Source: CALAZP01 sp964410725
GTDB taxonomy: Bacteria > Bacteroidota > Bacteroidia > Chitinophagales > Saprospiraceae
Assembly (NCBI GenBank): GCA_964410725.1
Contig: CAYPID010000035.1
Span: forward strand, 1-22,114
Direction of reading: 5' to 3'
Length of the DNA: 22,114 nucleotides
Shown: piece after piece, positions 1 to 7,988 of the stretch
Layout of the letters: every line of letters starts with the position of its first letter
Numbering within the stretch: the stretch's first letter is position 1
Position numbers and translations under genes: made by a program
Notes under the pieces: model-generated
The model's database searches: none
Told to the model about the DNA's origin: nothing
Seen by the model: the letters and a program-made list of their open reading frames with translations, nothing else

Positions 1-1
1 T

Positions 2-75
<74 letters not shown>

Positions 76-79
76 CTCC

Positions 80-119
80 AAAGGGATGTTCATTTATTTG
101 AGCATCCTTTTTTTGTTTC
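80..119 (+). terminator. Intrinsic terminator after tRNA-Ala
   Basis: A 9-bp stem, GGATGTTCA (84-92) pairing with TGAGCATCC (99-107) with one G-U pair, closes a 6-nt loop. It is extended by A/T pairs on the flanks and followed directly by a run of seven T (108-114). The structure lies five bases after the tRNA end and is a canonical Rho-independent terminator for the tRNA transcript. Confidence 0.9.
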
Positions 120-308
120 AGACGAGTGAATCTGATTTTTTAAAAGACCACTAGTTAATCAAACTGGTATTATAGGGATCACTGTATAAGTTGATGTATG
201 TAGAGGTAATGCAGTTAATGGTTTAAAAAGAAATCAAATTATACTTGAATTTTATTTAGATTCAAATAAAAAAATGTTCATTTAGGAAATCTTGAAAAAA
301 TCATAATA

Positions 309-719
309 ATGAAAAAAATAACCGTTGGTGGCATTGTAAACAAACCGATTCAACAGGTTTGGGATTTCTGGACCTCACCTGAGCATATCGTAAATTGGAA
401 CTTTGCCTCCACTGATTGGCACTGTCCTCACGCTGAACACAATCTGGTAATTGGGGGACAATTAAAATATACTATGGCTGCCAGAGATGGTAGTATGCAA
501 TTTGATTATACGGGAACTTTCACCCAGATAGAACCCCATAAATTACTAGCCTACCGATTGGATGACGGTAGAGACGTTTCCATTTCCTTTATTCATCAAG
601 GAGATTCAACGGAAGTTGCGGAAACCTTTGAATTAGAAACCATCAACTCTGAGGTGTTACAACAACAAGGATGGCAAGCTATTTTTGAACAATTTAAAAG
701 CTATGTAGAAGCCAATTAA
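309..719 (+). CDS. SRPBCC / AHSA1-like domain protein
   Basis: This is a 136-residue cytosolic single-domain protein of the START/Bet v1-like (SRPBCC) superfamily, closest in style to the AHSA1 (activator of Hsp90 ATPase homologue 1-like) group. The opening with a KPIQQVWDFWTSPEHIVNWN pattern is the usual first strand and helix, where a candidate ligand enters the pocket. GGQLKYTMAARDGS, the beta hairpin FDYTGTFTQIEPHKLLAYRL and the C-terminal helix QQGWQAIFEQFKSYVE complete the fold. Length is normal for the family. The ligand cannot be told from sequence; family members are often linked to stress or lipid-like small molecules. No promoter was recognised in the 190 bp upstream. It converges on the marC-like gene with a 29-bp gap and no obvious terminator. 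Confidence 0.88.
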   Translation: MKKITVGGIVNKPIQQVWDFWTSPEHIVNWNFASTDWHCPHAEHNLVIGGQLKYTMAARDGSMQFDYTGTFTQIEPHKLLAYRLDDGRDVSISFIHQGDSTEVAETFELETINSEVLQQQGWQAIFEQFKSYVEAN

Positions 720-748
720 ACCAACAAGGGGAAGACTGAATTACTAAA

Positions 749-1345
749 TTAGGATTGCAACATGGTCAAGGCATGATTCACACTTAGCACTACTGCATTG
801 ATTAAAATTTTCATTCCAATAGCAATCAAAATAATTCCGAAGACCCTTTCCATAATTGTCAATCCGATCTTCCCTAATTTCCTTTGAATCCAATCAGCTG
901 ATTTTAAAAAGGCAAATATGGCTACAGAATTGGCCACGATAGCCACTACAATAGTCCAATTGGTAAAATCTTGATTCAATGATATAATGGTAGACAAGGT
1001 GCCTGGCCCCGCAATAATTGGAAAAGCAATGGGAAAAATGGAAGGAGGCATGGGCTCGCTAGAACTGCCGGATTCTATTCCTAAAACCATCCGAACTCCA
1101 AAATAAAGGAGTAACATAGATCCAGCCAGGGCAAAATGGAATACCTCTAAGCCCAATAATTTAAACAAAAGATCCCCAAAAAAAAGCATAGAGATCATAA
1201 TGATGGTGGCCACTATGGTCGATTTGGCCGACTCTACCTCTCCATTCTCTTTCCGCAATCTTATGATTAAAGGAACATTACCGGGCATATCGATAACGGC
1301 AAACAAAGTCAAAAAAACAGTTAAAACGTTTAAAATAAATTCCAT
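749..1345 (-). CDS. MarC family (UPF0056) integral membrane protein
   Basis: This 198-residue polytopic inner-membrane protein has about six hydrophobic helices (near residues 3-22, 40-60, 67-87, 105-125, 132-150 and 168-190) and the family's typical N-terminal segment TLFAVIDMPGNVPLIIRL. The mid-protein GPGTLSTIISL stretch is also typical; comparable GPG segments recur in MarC proteins. The family has no firmly established substrate. The original link to multiple antibiotic resistance in E. coli was later questioned. A GTG codon at 1348-1346 lies directly before the ATG at 1345-1343; I chose the ATG. The gene is divergent from the thioredoxin lipoprotein across about 160 bp, so the two probably have separate promoters. 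Confidence 0.92.
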   Translation of the reverse strand: MEFILNVLTVFLTLFAVIDMPGNVPLIIRLRKENGEVESAKSTIVATIIMISMLFFGDLLFKLLGLEVFHFALAGSMLLLYFGVRMVLGIESGSSSEPMPPSIFPIAFPIIAGPGTLSTIISLNQDFTNWTIVVAIVANSVAIFAFLKSADWIQRKLGKIGLTIMERVFGIILIAIGMKILINAVVLSVNHALTMLQS

Positions 1346-1481
1346 CACACAAGTTTCATTTCAATTTTTCAAATATGTATTAGCCTTTCCACTTTTTCGC
1401 ACGAATTTTTACTAACCACAAAAGGAGGACATTAGTTTAATCAGGAATTTTAAGTCTCAAAAATATTTTTCAATTTATCAC

Positions 1482-1489
1482 TACATTTG
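1482..1489 (+). promoter_or_regulatory. Candidate Bacteroidota -7 box (TACATTTG)
   Basis: TACATTTG matches the TAnnTTTG consensus of the primary sigma factor in Bacteroidota exactly. It sits 19 bp before the ATG of the thioredoxin lipoprotein, which would give a very short 5' leader of about a dozen bases. I see no TTTG-type -33 element at the usual spacing, so this is only a candidate. Confidence 0.35.
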
Positions 1490-1508
1490 CTTCAAACCAC
1501 AAGCAACC

Positions 1509-2507
1509 ATGCACCTTTCCTCCTGTCTATCAAGTTTTTTTTTACTATTTATTTTAGGGGCATGTTCCCTATCAGAAGTAACCATATCAGGGGAGGTTAC
1601 AGGTATTACAGATGGTCCTATATACCTAGCACAATTAGATTTAGCCAATAACGGTACCGTAATTTTAGACAGTACCCAGCTCACCAATGGAAAGTTTAGA
1701 TTTAAAAGGGCTCAACAGATCCCTTACCTTCACTCTATTGTATTTAACGATTCTTCCAAGTTTAGCTTTTTCTTAGAAGATGAAAATATAGACTTTAAGG
1801 CCAAGATTGAAGACGGCCAATTTCAAATTCAACAAATCGCCTCAGGCCCAGAGGACCAATTGTTCCGACAATATGAAATCGATTCTATTTTTGAGCGTTC
1901 ATCTGGAAGGAGCATTATGCGAGATCACCCCCAATCCGTTTTTGCCGTTTTTACAGCCTACTATCAATTTCAATTGCATAACTATTCCATTCAAGAAATG
2001 GACGAACTCCTTCAGAGTTTTTCAGAGCCTGCTAAAAGATCCACTTATTATCACGCGATTTTACCACTGTATCAAAAAATAAAAAACACCGCTATTGGTC
2101 AGCTAGCACCCACATTTTCTGCTCCCGACACTTCTGGCTACAATCGACATCTAGAAGATTTTAGAGGAAAGTATGTGTTATTAGATTTTTGGGCTTCTTG
2201 GTGTGCGCCTTGTAGAGCTGAAAACCCCAATTGGGTGGAATTCTATCATCAGACCAATAGAGCGAAATTTGAAATTTTAGGGGTCTCAGTAGATGAAGAT
2301 GTTCAAAGATGGAAAAATGCCATCATTCAAGATGCCCTTCCCTGGACCAATATTTCTTTACTCAAAGGATGGGGGAATATCAGTGATCAATATGCAGTGA
2401 AGGCCGTCCCTCAGAATTTTTTGATTGACCCTTCGGGAAAAATCATAGCTAAAAACATCTCTATAGATAAAATCCAAGAGTTGTTGTTCCCCATCAATCC
2501 GATTTAA
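1509..2507 (+). CDS. DUF4369-thioredoxin (TlpA/peroxiredoxin-like) lipoprotein
   Basis: This 332-residue predicted lipoprotein has a short hydrophobic N-terminus ending in a lipobox (ILGAC, lipidated Cys at 19). An N-terminal domain at about 22-110 starts with VTISGEVTGITDGPIYLAQL, the look of DUF4369. A helical linker is followed by a thioredoxin-like domain at about 195-332. The redox motif is WCAPC (C232 and C235), with the preceding strand YVLLDFWAS and a cis-proline at 301 in KAVPQNFLID. Such proteins act as thiol-disulfide oxidoreductases outside the cytoplasm, in cytochrome c maturation or reductive repair in the periplasm; the partner is not evident here. No dsb or ccm genes lie alongside. 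Its 3' end overlaps the convergent 1829-residue gene by 14 bp. Confidence 0.9.
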   Translation: MHLSSCLSSFFLLFILGACSLSEVTISGEVTGITDGPIYLAQLDLANNGTVILDSTQLTNGKFRFKRAQQIPYLHSIVFNDSSKFSFFLEDENIDFKAKIEDGQFQIQQIASGPEDQLFRQYEIDSIFERSSGRSIMRDHPQSVFAVFTAYYQFQLHNYSIQEMDELLQSFSEPAKRSTYYHAILPLYQKIKNTAIGQLAPTFSAPDTSGYNRHLEDFRGKYVLLDFWASWCAPCRAENPNWVEFYHQTNRAKFEILGVSVDEDVQRWKNAIIQDALPWTNISLLKGWGNISDQYAVKAVPQNFLIDPSGKIIAKNISIDKIQELLFPINPI

Positions 2508-5500
2508 TCATTTTAATGGTCAGTAATCGCCCTGGTGTTTTTAAAGTAAAGTAGTACCAACCAGTGGACCAATCTAAGTTTTGTGGTATGCGATAGGTAG
2601 TCATTCCCGCTTGCCAGCAAACAGATTCACTATGTATTTCCTTACCTTTCCAGTCAGATATTAGTGCTATTCCACAATCTCTCTGGTCAGAATGAATCGC
2701 TATGGTAGAATGGCCTTGAAATGGATTGGGATAATTTTGCTGGACATTTATTCCTACCTCTAACCTTTCAGGTAATAATGATACTGGTGATTTTTCGAAA
2801 AACTCATTATAGGCTTCGGAGGCTATATATTCCGGCGCTAACAATTTAATATCCTCTCTCCATTTTCCCGTAAGGGGATTTTTAATTATAAATGAAAATA
2901 GAGGTTCGGAGTGAACCTCGCCATCGGAAAGATGACTGATGAACAATTGATGGTCTTCATTGAGATACATTTCTATTTCAGAAATCACCCCCGATTCAAT
3001 AGCTTCTAATGCTAAAGCCCCAAAGGAAAAACCCAATTGGATGCCTGATAAAATAGCTGATTCTTTAGGGTGGGGGAATACTTTTATTCTTATTAATCCA
3101 TCTGTGGTAGCGCTCTCCTCTAAGTGTAAATAAAAGTGCTCAGTTGCTCTTGGTTCTATATCTTGGAGTGCCGATCGATTTACGTCGCCCATCTTCACGC
3201 CAGTTATTCGCTTGGGAATCTCTTCAACTCCATTCACTAAAAATCCTCGATCTGCCTGTAGTGGAAGAAAAATCCAACTTTTACCAATTGCAAAAGTATC
3301 TATTTGCGTCAGGATTACCCTACGCATTTCTATCATATCTCTGGTGGATAAATCACCTGATCCATCTGTATCCGATGCCAGCAAACTGTAAGTATCTTCC
3401 AAAGGAATGATCCCTAAAATATGGTTTCTTAGCAAGATCATATCCAACGTGGAAACGCCATTGAGATAATCTTGATTTTTTGAAAAATTAAGGTATCCTC
3501 CATTTATTATTTGTTCTGGTGGGACCCTATAATTACCCTTTTGATCAGTTTGCGTAATAACAGCCCCATTCAAAGTCACTGACACTTTTTCTATACCCTG
3601 CTCCTCTACGGTTGTAATTATTCCATCGATTTCAATGGGGGGCGTGCAAAAAGTATCTACCACGTAAAATGAATCTAACCGCTCCCAGTGATTTCCGCAT
3701 TCATCGGTTGCCCCCAAATAATAGGGGTAAACCCCAGCCGCTAGTAGGGTGTCTAATAATATTATTGCAGATCCTGGGGTTTCTATATTAATTTCTTTGG
3801 CCTCTCCTGAAAATTGAAAATCAACAGAAACGAGTTGTTCGTTTGGGCATTCCCCAACGAAAGCTCCTGTTAACTGTACCTTGGCTTCACAAGCTGCCGT
3901 GGAGGAAGCGGAAAGTTGGGTATAGAATATGGCATCATCTGAAGGGAAATTCAAATAGATTTCGGGAGAGACATGGTCTTCCCAAGTTAAATAGCTTACA
4001 TATTGAAAAAAACCTTTGCCTTTATCTGAATACTCTTGAAAAGTCAAGGATTCCAGCGTATCTGTCCCTAGTTGATTAGGATGGATTTCAATTAAATGAA
4101 CCACTTTTTCCGAAGAATCCAATGCTTCCTCCGAGGGTGAATATTGGATTTCAGAATAGGAAAGGGACTTTTTATAATCGATGGCCACTTTTAGATGAGG
4201 CGCACTATAATCTAGAATCCATGGTTGGGTTTCCCCCTCAAATTCGCACCAATTGATGACTCTGTGGGTTCGTATAATTTTGGTGCAAAATGCTACAGTC
4301 CCTTGGAAACTTTCATCTCTCACGGAGTGAACCACTAAATCGCATCCCCCTGCTTCCATATTAAAATGGGTGGTTGATAAATCTTCTCGGCAAACTACCC
4401 TTGAGTTTTTCACGAAAGTGATCTCATAAGCTACGGAGGGTTGGGCAATTAAATGGATCAGGCAAGTATCTGATTGAAAATCTGGATTATTGGGGTTATA
4501 AATCCTGAGCGCTCTGGTCACATACCCTATTCCACAGGAAGATAATTCTGGAAGTGTATAAAGGTCTGAATCAAATTCAAACTGGCATAAATATGCGGAT
4601 TGATCGAGTAGGGTTTGAGCGGCTGAATCAAGAAAAATTTCCCAACCTTGATTCGCTTTTAATTCATAAGAGCAGGGAATTTCTACATAAGTTCTTTCCG
4701 GGCATTCTGGTTGATATTGGTCCAAAATGACTGCAGTGGTATGACATTCCGTTGCGTCTCCATTGCCAAGGACTAAAATGGAAATCGGTACCGTTTGATC
4801 TGCATCCTCACAGGTAAACCAGATAATATCAGACCAGGGATCGGTAGGGTTTCTGCGACCTTTTAGTTCTACGGGGCCGCAATTGTCCCGACTTCCTGCA
4901 TCGAAATTCTCTGCGGGCAAACCACTTTCTCCATTTTGATCATTTCGACTTAAGGTAATTCTCAATTCATCTTTCAGCAGGCAAGTAGGGGGAACCAAAT
5001 CCGATAGGACCACTGTATCCACCCTAGTAATTGAGTTTCCACACGCATCTTTGGCTTCAAAATGTACGGTATATTGGCCTAAACTCAACCCGCTTAGATT
5101 CAAAGTATCAAAAAAGTGATTTTCAATATCTGACAGCAAAGGAGCGCTTCCGACTTCAATCTGACTTGCTTCATGAATCACCCGAATTCCAGTGGATACG
5201 GTTCCGCAATTATCGGTAGCGTTCAATCGCGTCACTTGGATGAGCCCCTCACATTGATTACCTTCCAACTGGGCATGAATATATGGAACACCTTCGGTAA
5301 AAGAAGGAGGTGTCCAATCCTGGCTTTGAATGAGTTGTTGAAATAGAAGGGATTCTCCTGGCCTGCAAAAATCATATATGGTCCATTCCCGTCTAAATCC
5401 TTGATTGAATCCACAGGTATTGATAAAGGCCTTATCTACAAAGCTAGCTGCCAGGCTACCAAAAATCTGTTGAGAGGAAAGCTCTATAATTCCCTGTAAC

Positions 5501-7983
5501 GTGTATAGGTAAGGGTAGGTGGTATCGGGTACTTCCCCACAACTGAAGGTCTGTACCATGGGGGGTAAATAAATATCTGAAATTTCAGGGGGACTGATTA
5601 ACAAATGGATGATAGCAGTATCAGAAACAGTCAATGTATTATTGTCTTGTACTATAAAGGTTCTTTCAATATAAGCGGCATGAATACCCTCTTCTAGGTT
5701 TTGGCAATCTCCTGCGGAAAAATAAGAATCCTGTATGGAGATATTCCAATTGGGGCAATTCTCTAATACTAAGGGTTTGAATCCATGACGAAATTGCAGG
5801 AGATCCACATTGGGGGCATTTTCGGGTTTATTGACGAAATTATGCCAAGCTATTTCACTAGAATCGCTTGGGGCAAGCAGTTTTTGACCTAAATGATACC
5901 ATTTGGCATCAAATAGATTTTTATTTCCCTCTAATATTAAGTTCGCAACCTCAAGGGCATTACCTCCGGTGAGATATTGAGCGGAAGTTAAATTGGCTTG
6001 TTCCGGAAGCAGCACCTCGGATATATCTTCAGGGTAAAATTTGAAATAGGCAAAGGCATTTTGGTCTCCTTTATCGTGAATCCAATACGTGTTAAAGGGA
6101 GTGGTTGGAGAGGGGTGGTTATTATATTGCCCTACAAGTAAAATATACGATCGGTCTTTTTCCAAGGTATAGGGAAACTGAATTCTATCGGAATCCGGTT
6201 TTAACCAAGGGGCATAAGGATTACCTGATGTTAATCCCAAACCCCTGAGGGGATTAGCTTGGATCAGCTGACTTTGAATTCCTACCAAATTTCTGCAGGG
6301 TTGGGTTGCGTAAAAAGTGTCTTCATATAGTGCAAGGAGAAAGGGTTCTTCAGATTCATTAGGTGTAGAGAGAATCAACAAATATTCTGCGACCTCATCC
6401 GAGGTTAAATGAAAGGTGTCGAATCTTAAGTCAGCACCAGATGGTAGGGTGTCAAAGGAGGTTGACCTCAAACAAGACCATTGTTGAAAATCAGGTATTA
6501 CAGGGTGGGTTGGGGTCAAGGAATCTTCCCAGGCAGTGTACCGAATATTTCGGTAACTGCCTGTTTGTCGAAACGGAAGATGGTCGGATAAATTTTGATC
6601 CCCTAAAAAAATAGGGCGCTGAAAATCGGTTTCCTCATTACATTCATCCACCAATCCTATGGAAAAGTAGGTGTCAGTGGTATCTGTAATCAGGTCGGGA
6701 AATTGACAATCTGCTAAAGAAAAACTTACATTGAGATATCCCAACCAATTGGGATCTAAAATGGTAGTGTGTACCTCATTATTTTCATCAATTATTATTT
6801 CGATGGGCGTGGTCTCTAGTATAAAGGGATTGCCTACTGCACCTAATGTTCCATTGGCTTGAAACATTAAGGTATCGGATAAGGTAAATAAGGTGGTTTT
6901 TTGTCCACTATAAAACTTAAAGGTGACTAAAGAATTAGGGGTATGGCTGTAAATATTTATGAAATGGTAGGCCTCTTCTCCAATAACTGAGGGGGTTGAA
7001 ACGCCTACTATTTGGTCCTCAGTATAGGCGGCTAATACATCATCTTCATGATTAAAAATCAGACCTTGGGTAAATTGGACTCTGGCAGTTACAGACATAT
7101 TGTAAGTAAAGGCTGATTCATTCAACGTCCATTCTGGTCGAAGATCATACCCATTAGGGAAATTGGTTTGGATTTGGTAATCAAAATTTAGGCAAGAAGG
7201 TGCAAATTGACTCAACCAATAATTGTCTAAATCAAATGATGCGAACGAATCATTGGGGTTGATGGCTTGGCCAGGAATACTGTCCCATCGCAAATCGTAA
7301 TTTCCCACGTTATAGGTAAAGATGAGTGGTATATAATCCGCATGGTGGTTTGGAGTAGATTCTATCAATCCCAATAAAAGGGTATCTGTAGATTGTTCAG
7401 TAGATAGGGAAGGCACTACTCTCAAGGTATCCCCTCGGATTGAGGGCAATAAAAATTGCCCATCAGAAGCCACCCAGTAGAAGGAATCTTGATCTGAAAT
7501 AATAGCGTAGGGATTGAGTAATAGGTAGGGAAAATCTTGTCCTTTAAAGGTCATTTGAATTGGAATAGGCGAGATCTTAGGCGGTATATCTCCATCCGTA
7601 TATACATGAAGCGCATCTGGGTTATCTAAGCTTCCGCAGATCATATTCGCTTTGAATACATATTTTTCGTGGATGGGATATAGAGCAGGTTCTTCGGGTA
7701 CGAAAACCTCCAGCTGTAAAGAGTCTCCTTCTATATTGTTGGAGTGAAAAGTAATAAAGTACAATCCATTAGATTCAGGTAAGGGGTTTCCAATGCCCCT
7801 TACCTGGTCTCCTGATTTGATGATAATGGTTCTCTCTTGAGTTTGTTGAACTCCATCTATAAATAAATGACTAATCATACTTCCCGAATACTGGTATTCA
7901 TTGGCATTAAATTCCCAAGTATCAGTTTGAGCTGAAAGTTGAATAGTAAGCAATATTCCCCACCAACATATTCCTAATTTCAT
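2494..7983 (-). CDS. Giant secreted protein: HYR-like repeats, dockerin block, T9SS type A sorting domain
   Basis: Predicted product is 1829 residues with a Sec signal peptide (hydrophobic 5-17, cleavage near LSA/QT at 18-19). Residues 22-124 and 285-390 are two divergent copies of the module that is also duplicated in the gene just upstream. The middle, about 740-1445, is a series of Cys-containing beta domains; the segments ending in DACGNSITRVDTVVL (about 978-992) and DECGNHWERLDSFYV resemble HYR/Ig-like repeats. A carboxypeptidase-regulatory-like strand set (about 1452-1490) is followed by two dockerin-type F-hand repeats (about 1505-1562, DTDGSGDLSTRDMIEMRRV), a VKMGDVNRS turn and a cohesin-like beta region (about 1615-1710). 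The C-terminal 85 residues begin QQNYPNPF, a T9SS type A sorting signal, so the protein should cross the outer membrane and be anchored or released. It is the last gene of a three-gene block, 5 bp after the preceding stop. No enzyme motif was seen; adhesion or a structural surface role is inference. Confidence 0.88.
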   Translation of the reverse strand: MKLGICWWGILLTIQLSAQTDTWEFNANEYQYSGSMISHLFIDGVQQTQERTIIIKSGDQVRGIGNPLPESNGLYFITFHSNNIEGDSLQLEVFVPEEPALYPIHEKYVFKANMICGSLDNPDALHVYTDGDIPPKISPIPIQMTFKGQDFPYLLLNPYAIISDQDSFYWVASDGQFLLPSIRGDTLRVVPSLSTEQSTDTLLLGLIESTPNHHADYIPLIFTYNVGNYDLRWDSIPGQAINPNDSFASFDLDNYWLSQFAPSCLNFDYQIQTNFPNGYDLRPEWTLNESAFTYNMSVTARVQFTQGLIFNHEDDVLAAYTEDQIVGVSTPSVIGEEAYHFINIYSHTPNSLVTFKFYSGQKTTLFTLSDTLMFQANGTLGAVGNPFILETTPIEIIIDENNEVHTTILDPNWLGYLNVSFSLADCQFPDLITDTTDTYFSIGLVDECNEETDFQRPIFLGDQNLSDHLPFRQTGSYRNIRYTAWEDSLTPTHPVIPDFQQWSCLRSTSFDTLPSGADLRFDTFHLTSDEVAEYLLILSTPNESEEPFLLALYEDTFYATQPCRNLVGIQSQLIQANPLRGLGLTSGNPYAPWLKPDSDRIQFPYTLEKDRSYILLVGQYNNHPSPTTPFNTYWIHDKGDQNAFAYFKFYPEDISEVLLPEQANLTSAQYLTGGNALEVANLILEGNKNLFDAKWYHLGQKLLAPSDSSEIAWHNFVNKPENAPNVDLLQFRHGFKPLVLENCPNWNISIQDSYFSAGDCQNLEEGIHAAYIERTFIVQDNNTLTVSDTAIIHLLISPPEISDIYLPPMVQTFSCGEVPDTTYPYLYTLQGIIELSSQQIFGSLAASFVDKAFINTCGFNQGFRREWTIYDFCRPGESLLFQQLIQSQDWTPPSFTEGVPYIHAQLEGNQCEGLIQVTRLNATDNCGTVSTGIRVIHEASQIEVGSAPLLSDIENHFFDTLNLSGLSLGQYTVHFEAKDACGNSITRVDTVVLSDLVPPTCLLKDELRITLSRNDQNGESGLPAENFDAGSRDNCGPVELKGRRNPTDPWSDIIWFTCEDADQTVPISILVLGNGDATECHTTAVILDQYQPECPERTYVEIPCSYELKANQGWEIFLDSAAQTLLDQSAYLCQFEFDSDLYTLPELSSCGIGYVTRALRIYNPNNPDFQSDTCLIHLIAQPSVAYEITFVKNSRVVCREDLSTTHFNMEAGGCDLVVHSVRDESFQGTVAFCTKIIRTHRVINWCEFEGETQPWILDYSAPHLKVAIDYKKSLSYSEIQYSPSEEALDSSEKVVHLIEIHPNQLGTDTLESLTFQEYSDKGKGFFQYVSYLTWEDHVSPEIYLNFPSDDAIFYTQLSASSTAACEAKVQLTGAFVGECPNEQLVSVDFQFSGEAKEINIETPGSAIILLDTLLAAGVYPYYLGATDECGNHWERLDSFYVVDTFCTPPIEIDGIITTVEEQGIEKVSVTLNGAVITQTDQKGNYRVPPEQIINGGYLNFSKNQDYLNGVSTLDMILLRNHILGIIPLEDTYSLLASDTDGSGDLSTRDMIEMRRVILTQIDTFAIGKSWIFLPLQADRGFLVNGVEEIPKRITGVKMGDVNRSALQDIEPRATEHFYLHLEESATTDGLIRIKVFPHPKESAILSGIQLGFSFGALALEAIESGVISEIEMYLNEDHQLFISHLSDGEVHSEPLFSFIIKNPLTGKWREDIKLLAPEYIASEAYNEFFEKSPVSLLPERLEVGINVQQNYPNPFQGHSTIAIHSDQRDCGIALISDWKGKEIHSESVCWQAGMTTYRIPQNLDWSTGWYYFTLKTPGRLLTIKMIKSD

Positions 7984-7988
7984 TACCC

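Noticed and set aside
245..265. Inverted repeat TTGAAT/ATTCAA upstream of the SRPBCC gene
   Set aside because: It is only a 6-bp A/T-rich stem with a 9-nt loop in a very AT-rich stretch, which is expected by chance.
1346..1348. GTG start for the MarC protein
   Set aside because: An ATG follows directly at 1345, and family members usually begin at this point; the GTG adds only one residue.
7984..7988. The two giants as one gene split by a frameshift
   Set aside because: The upstream protein ends in a complete T9SS sorting domain, and the downstream one begins with its own signal peptide after a 5-bp gap, so they are separate genes.
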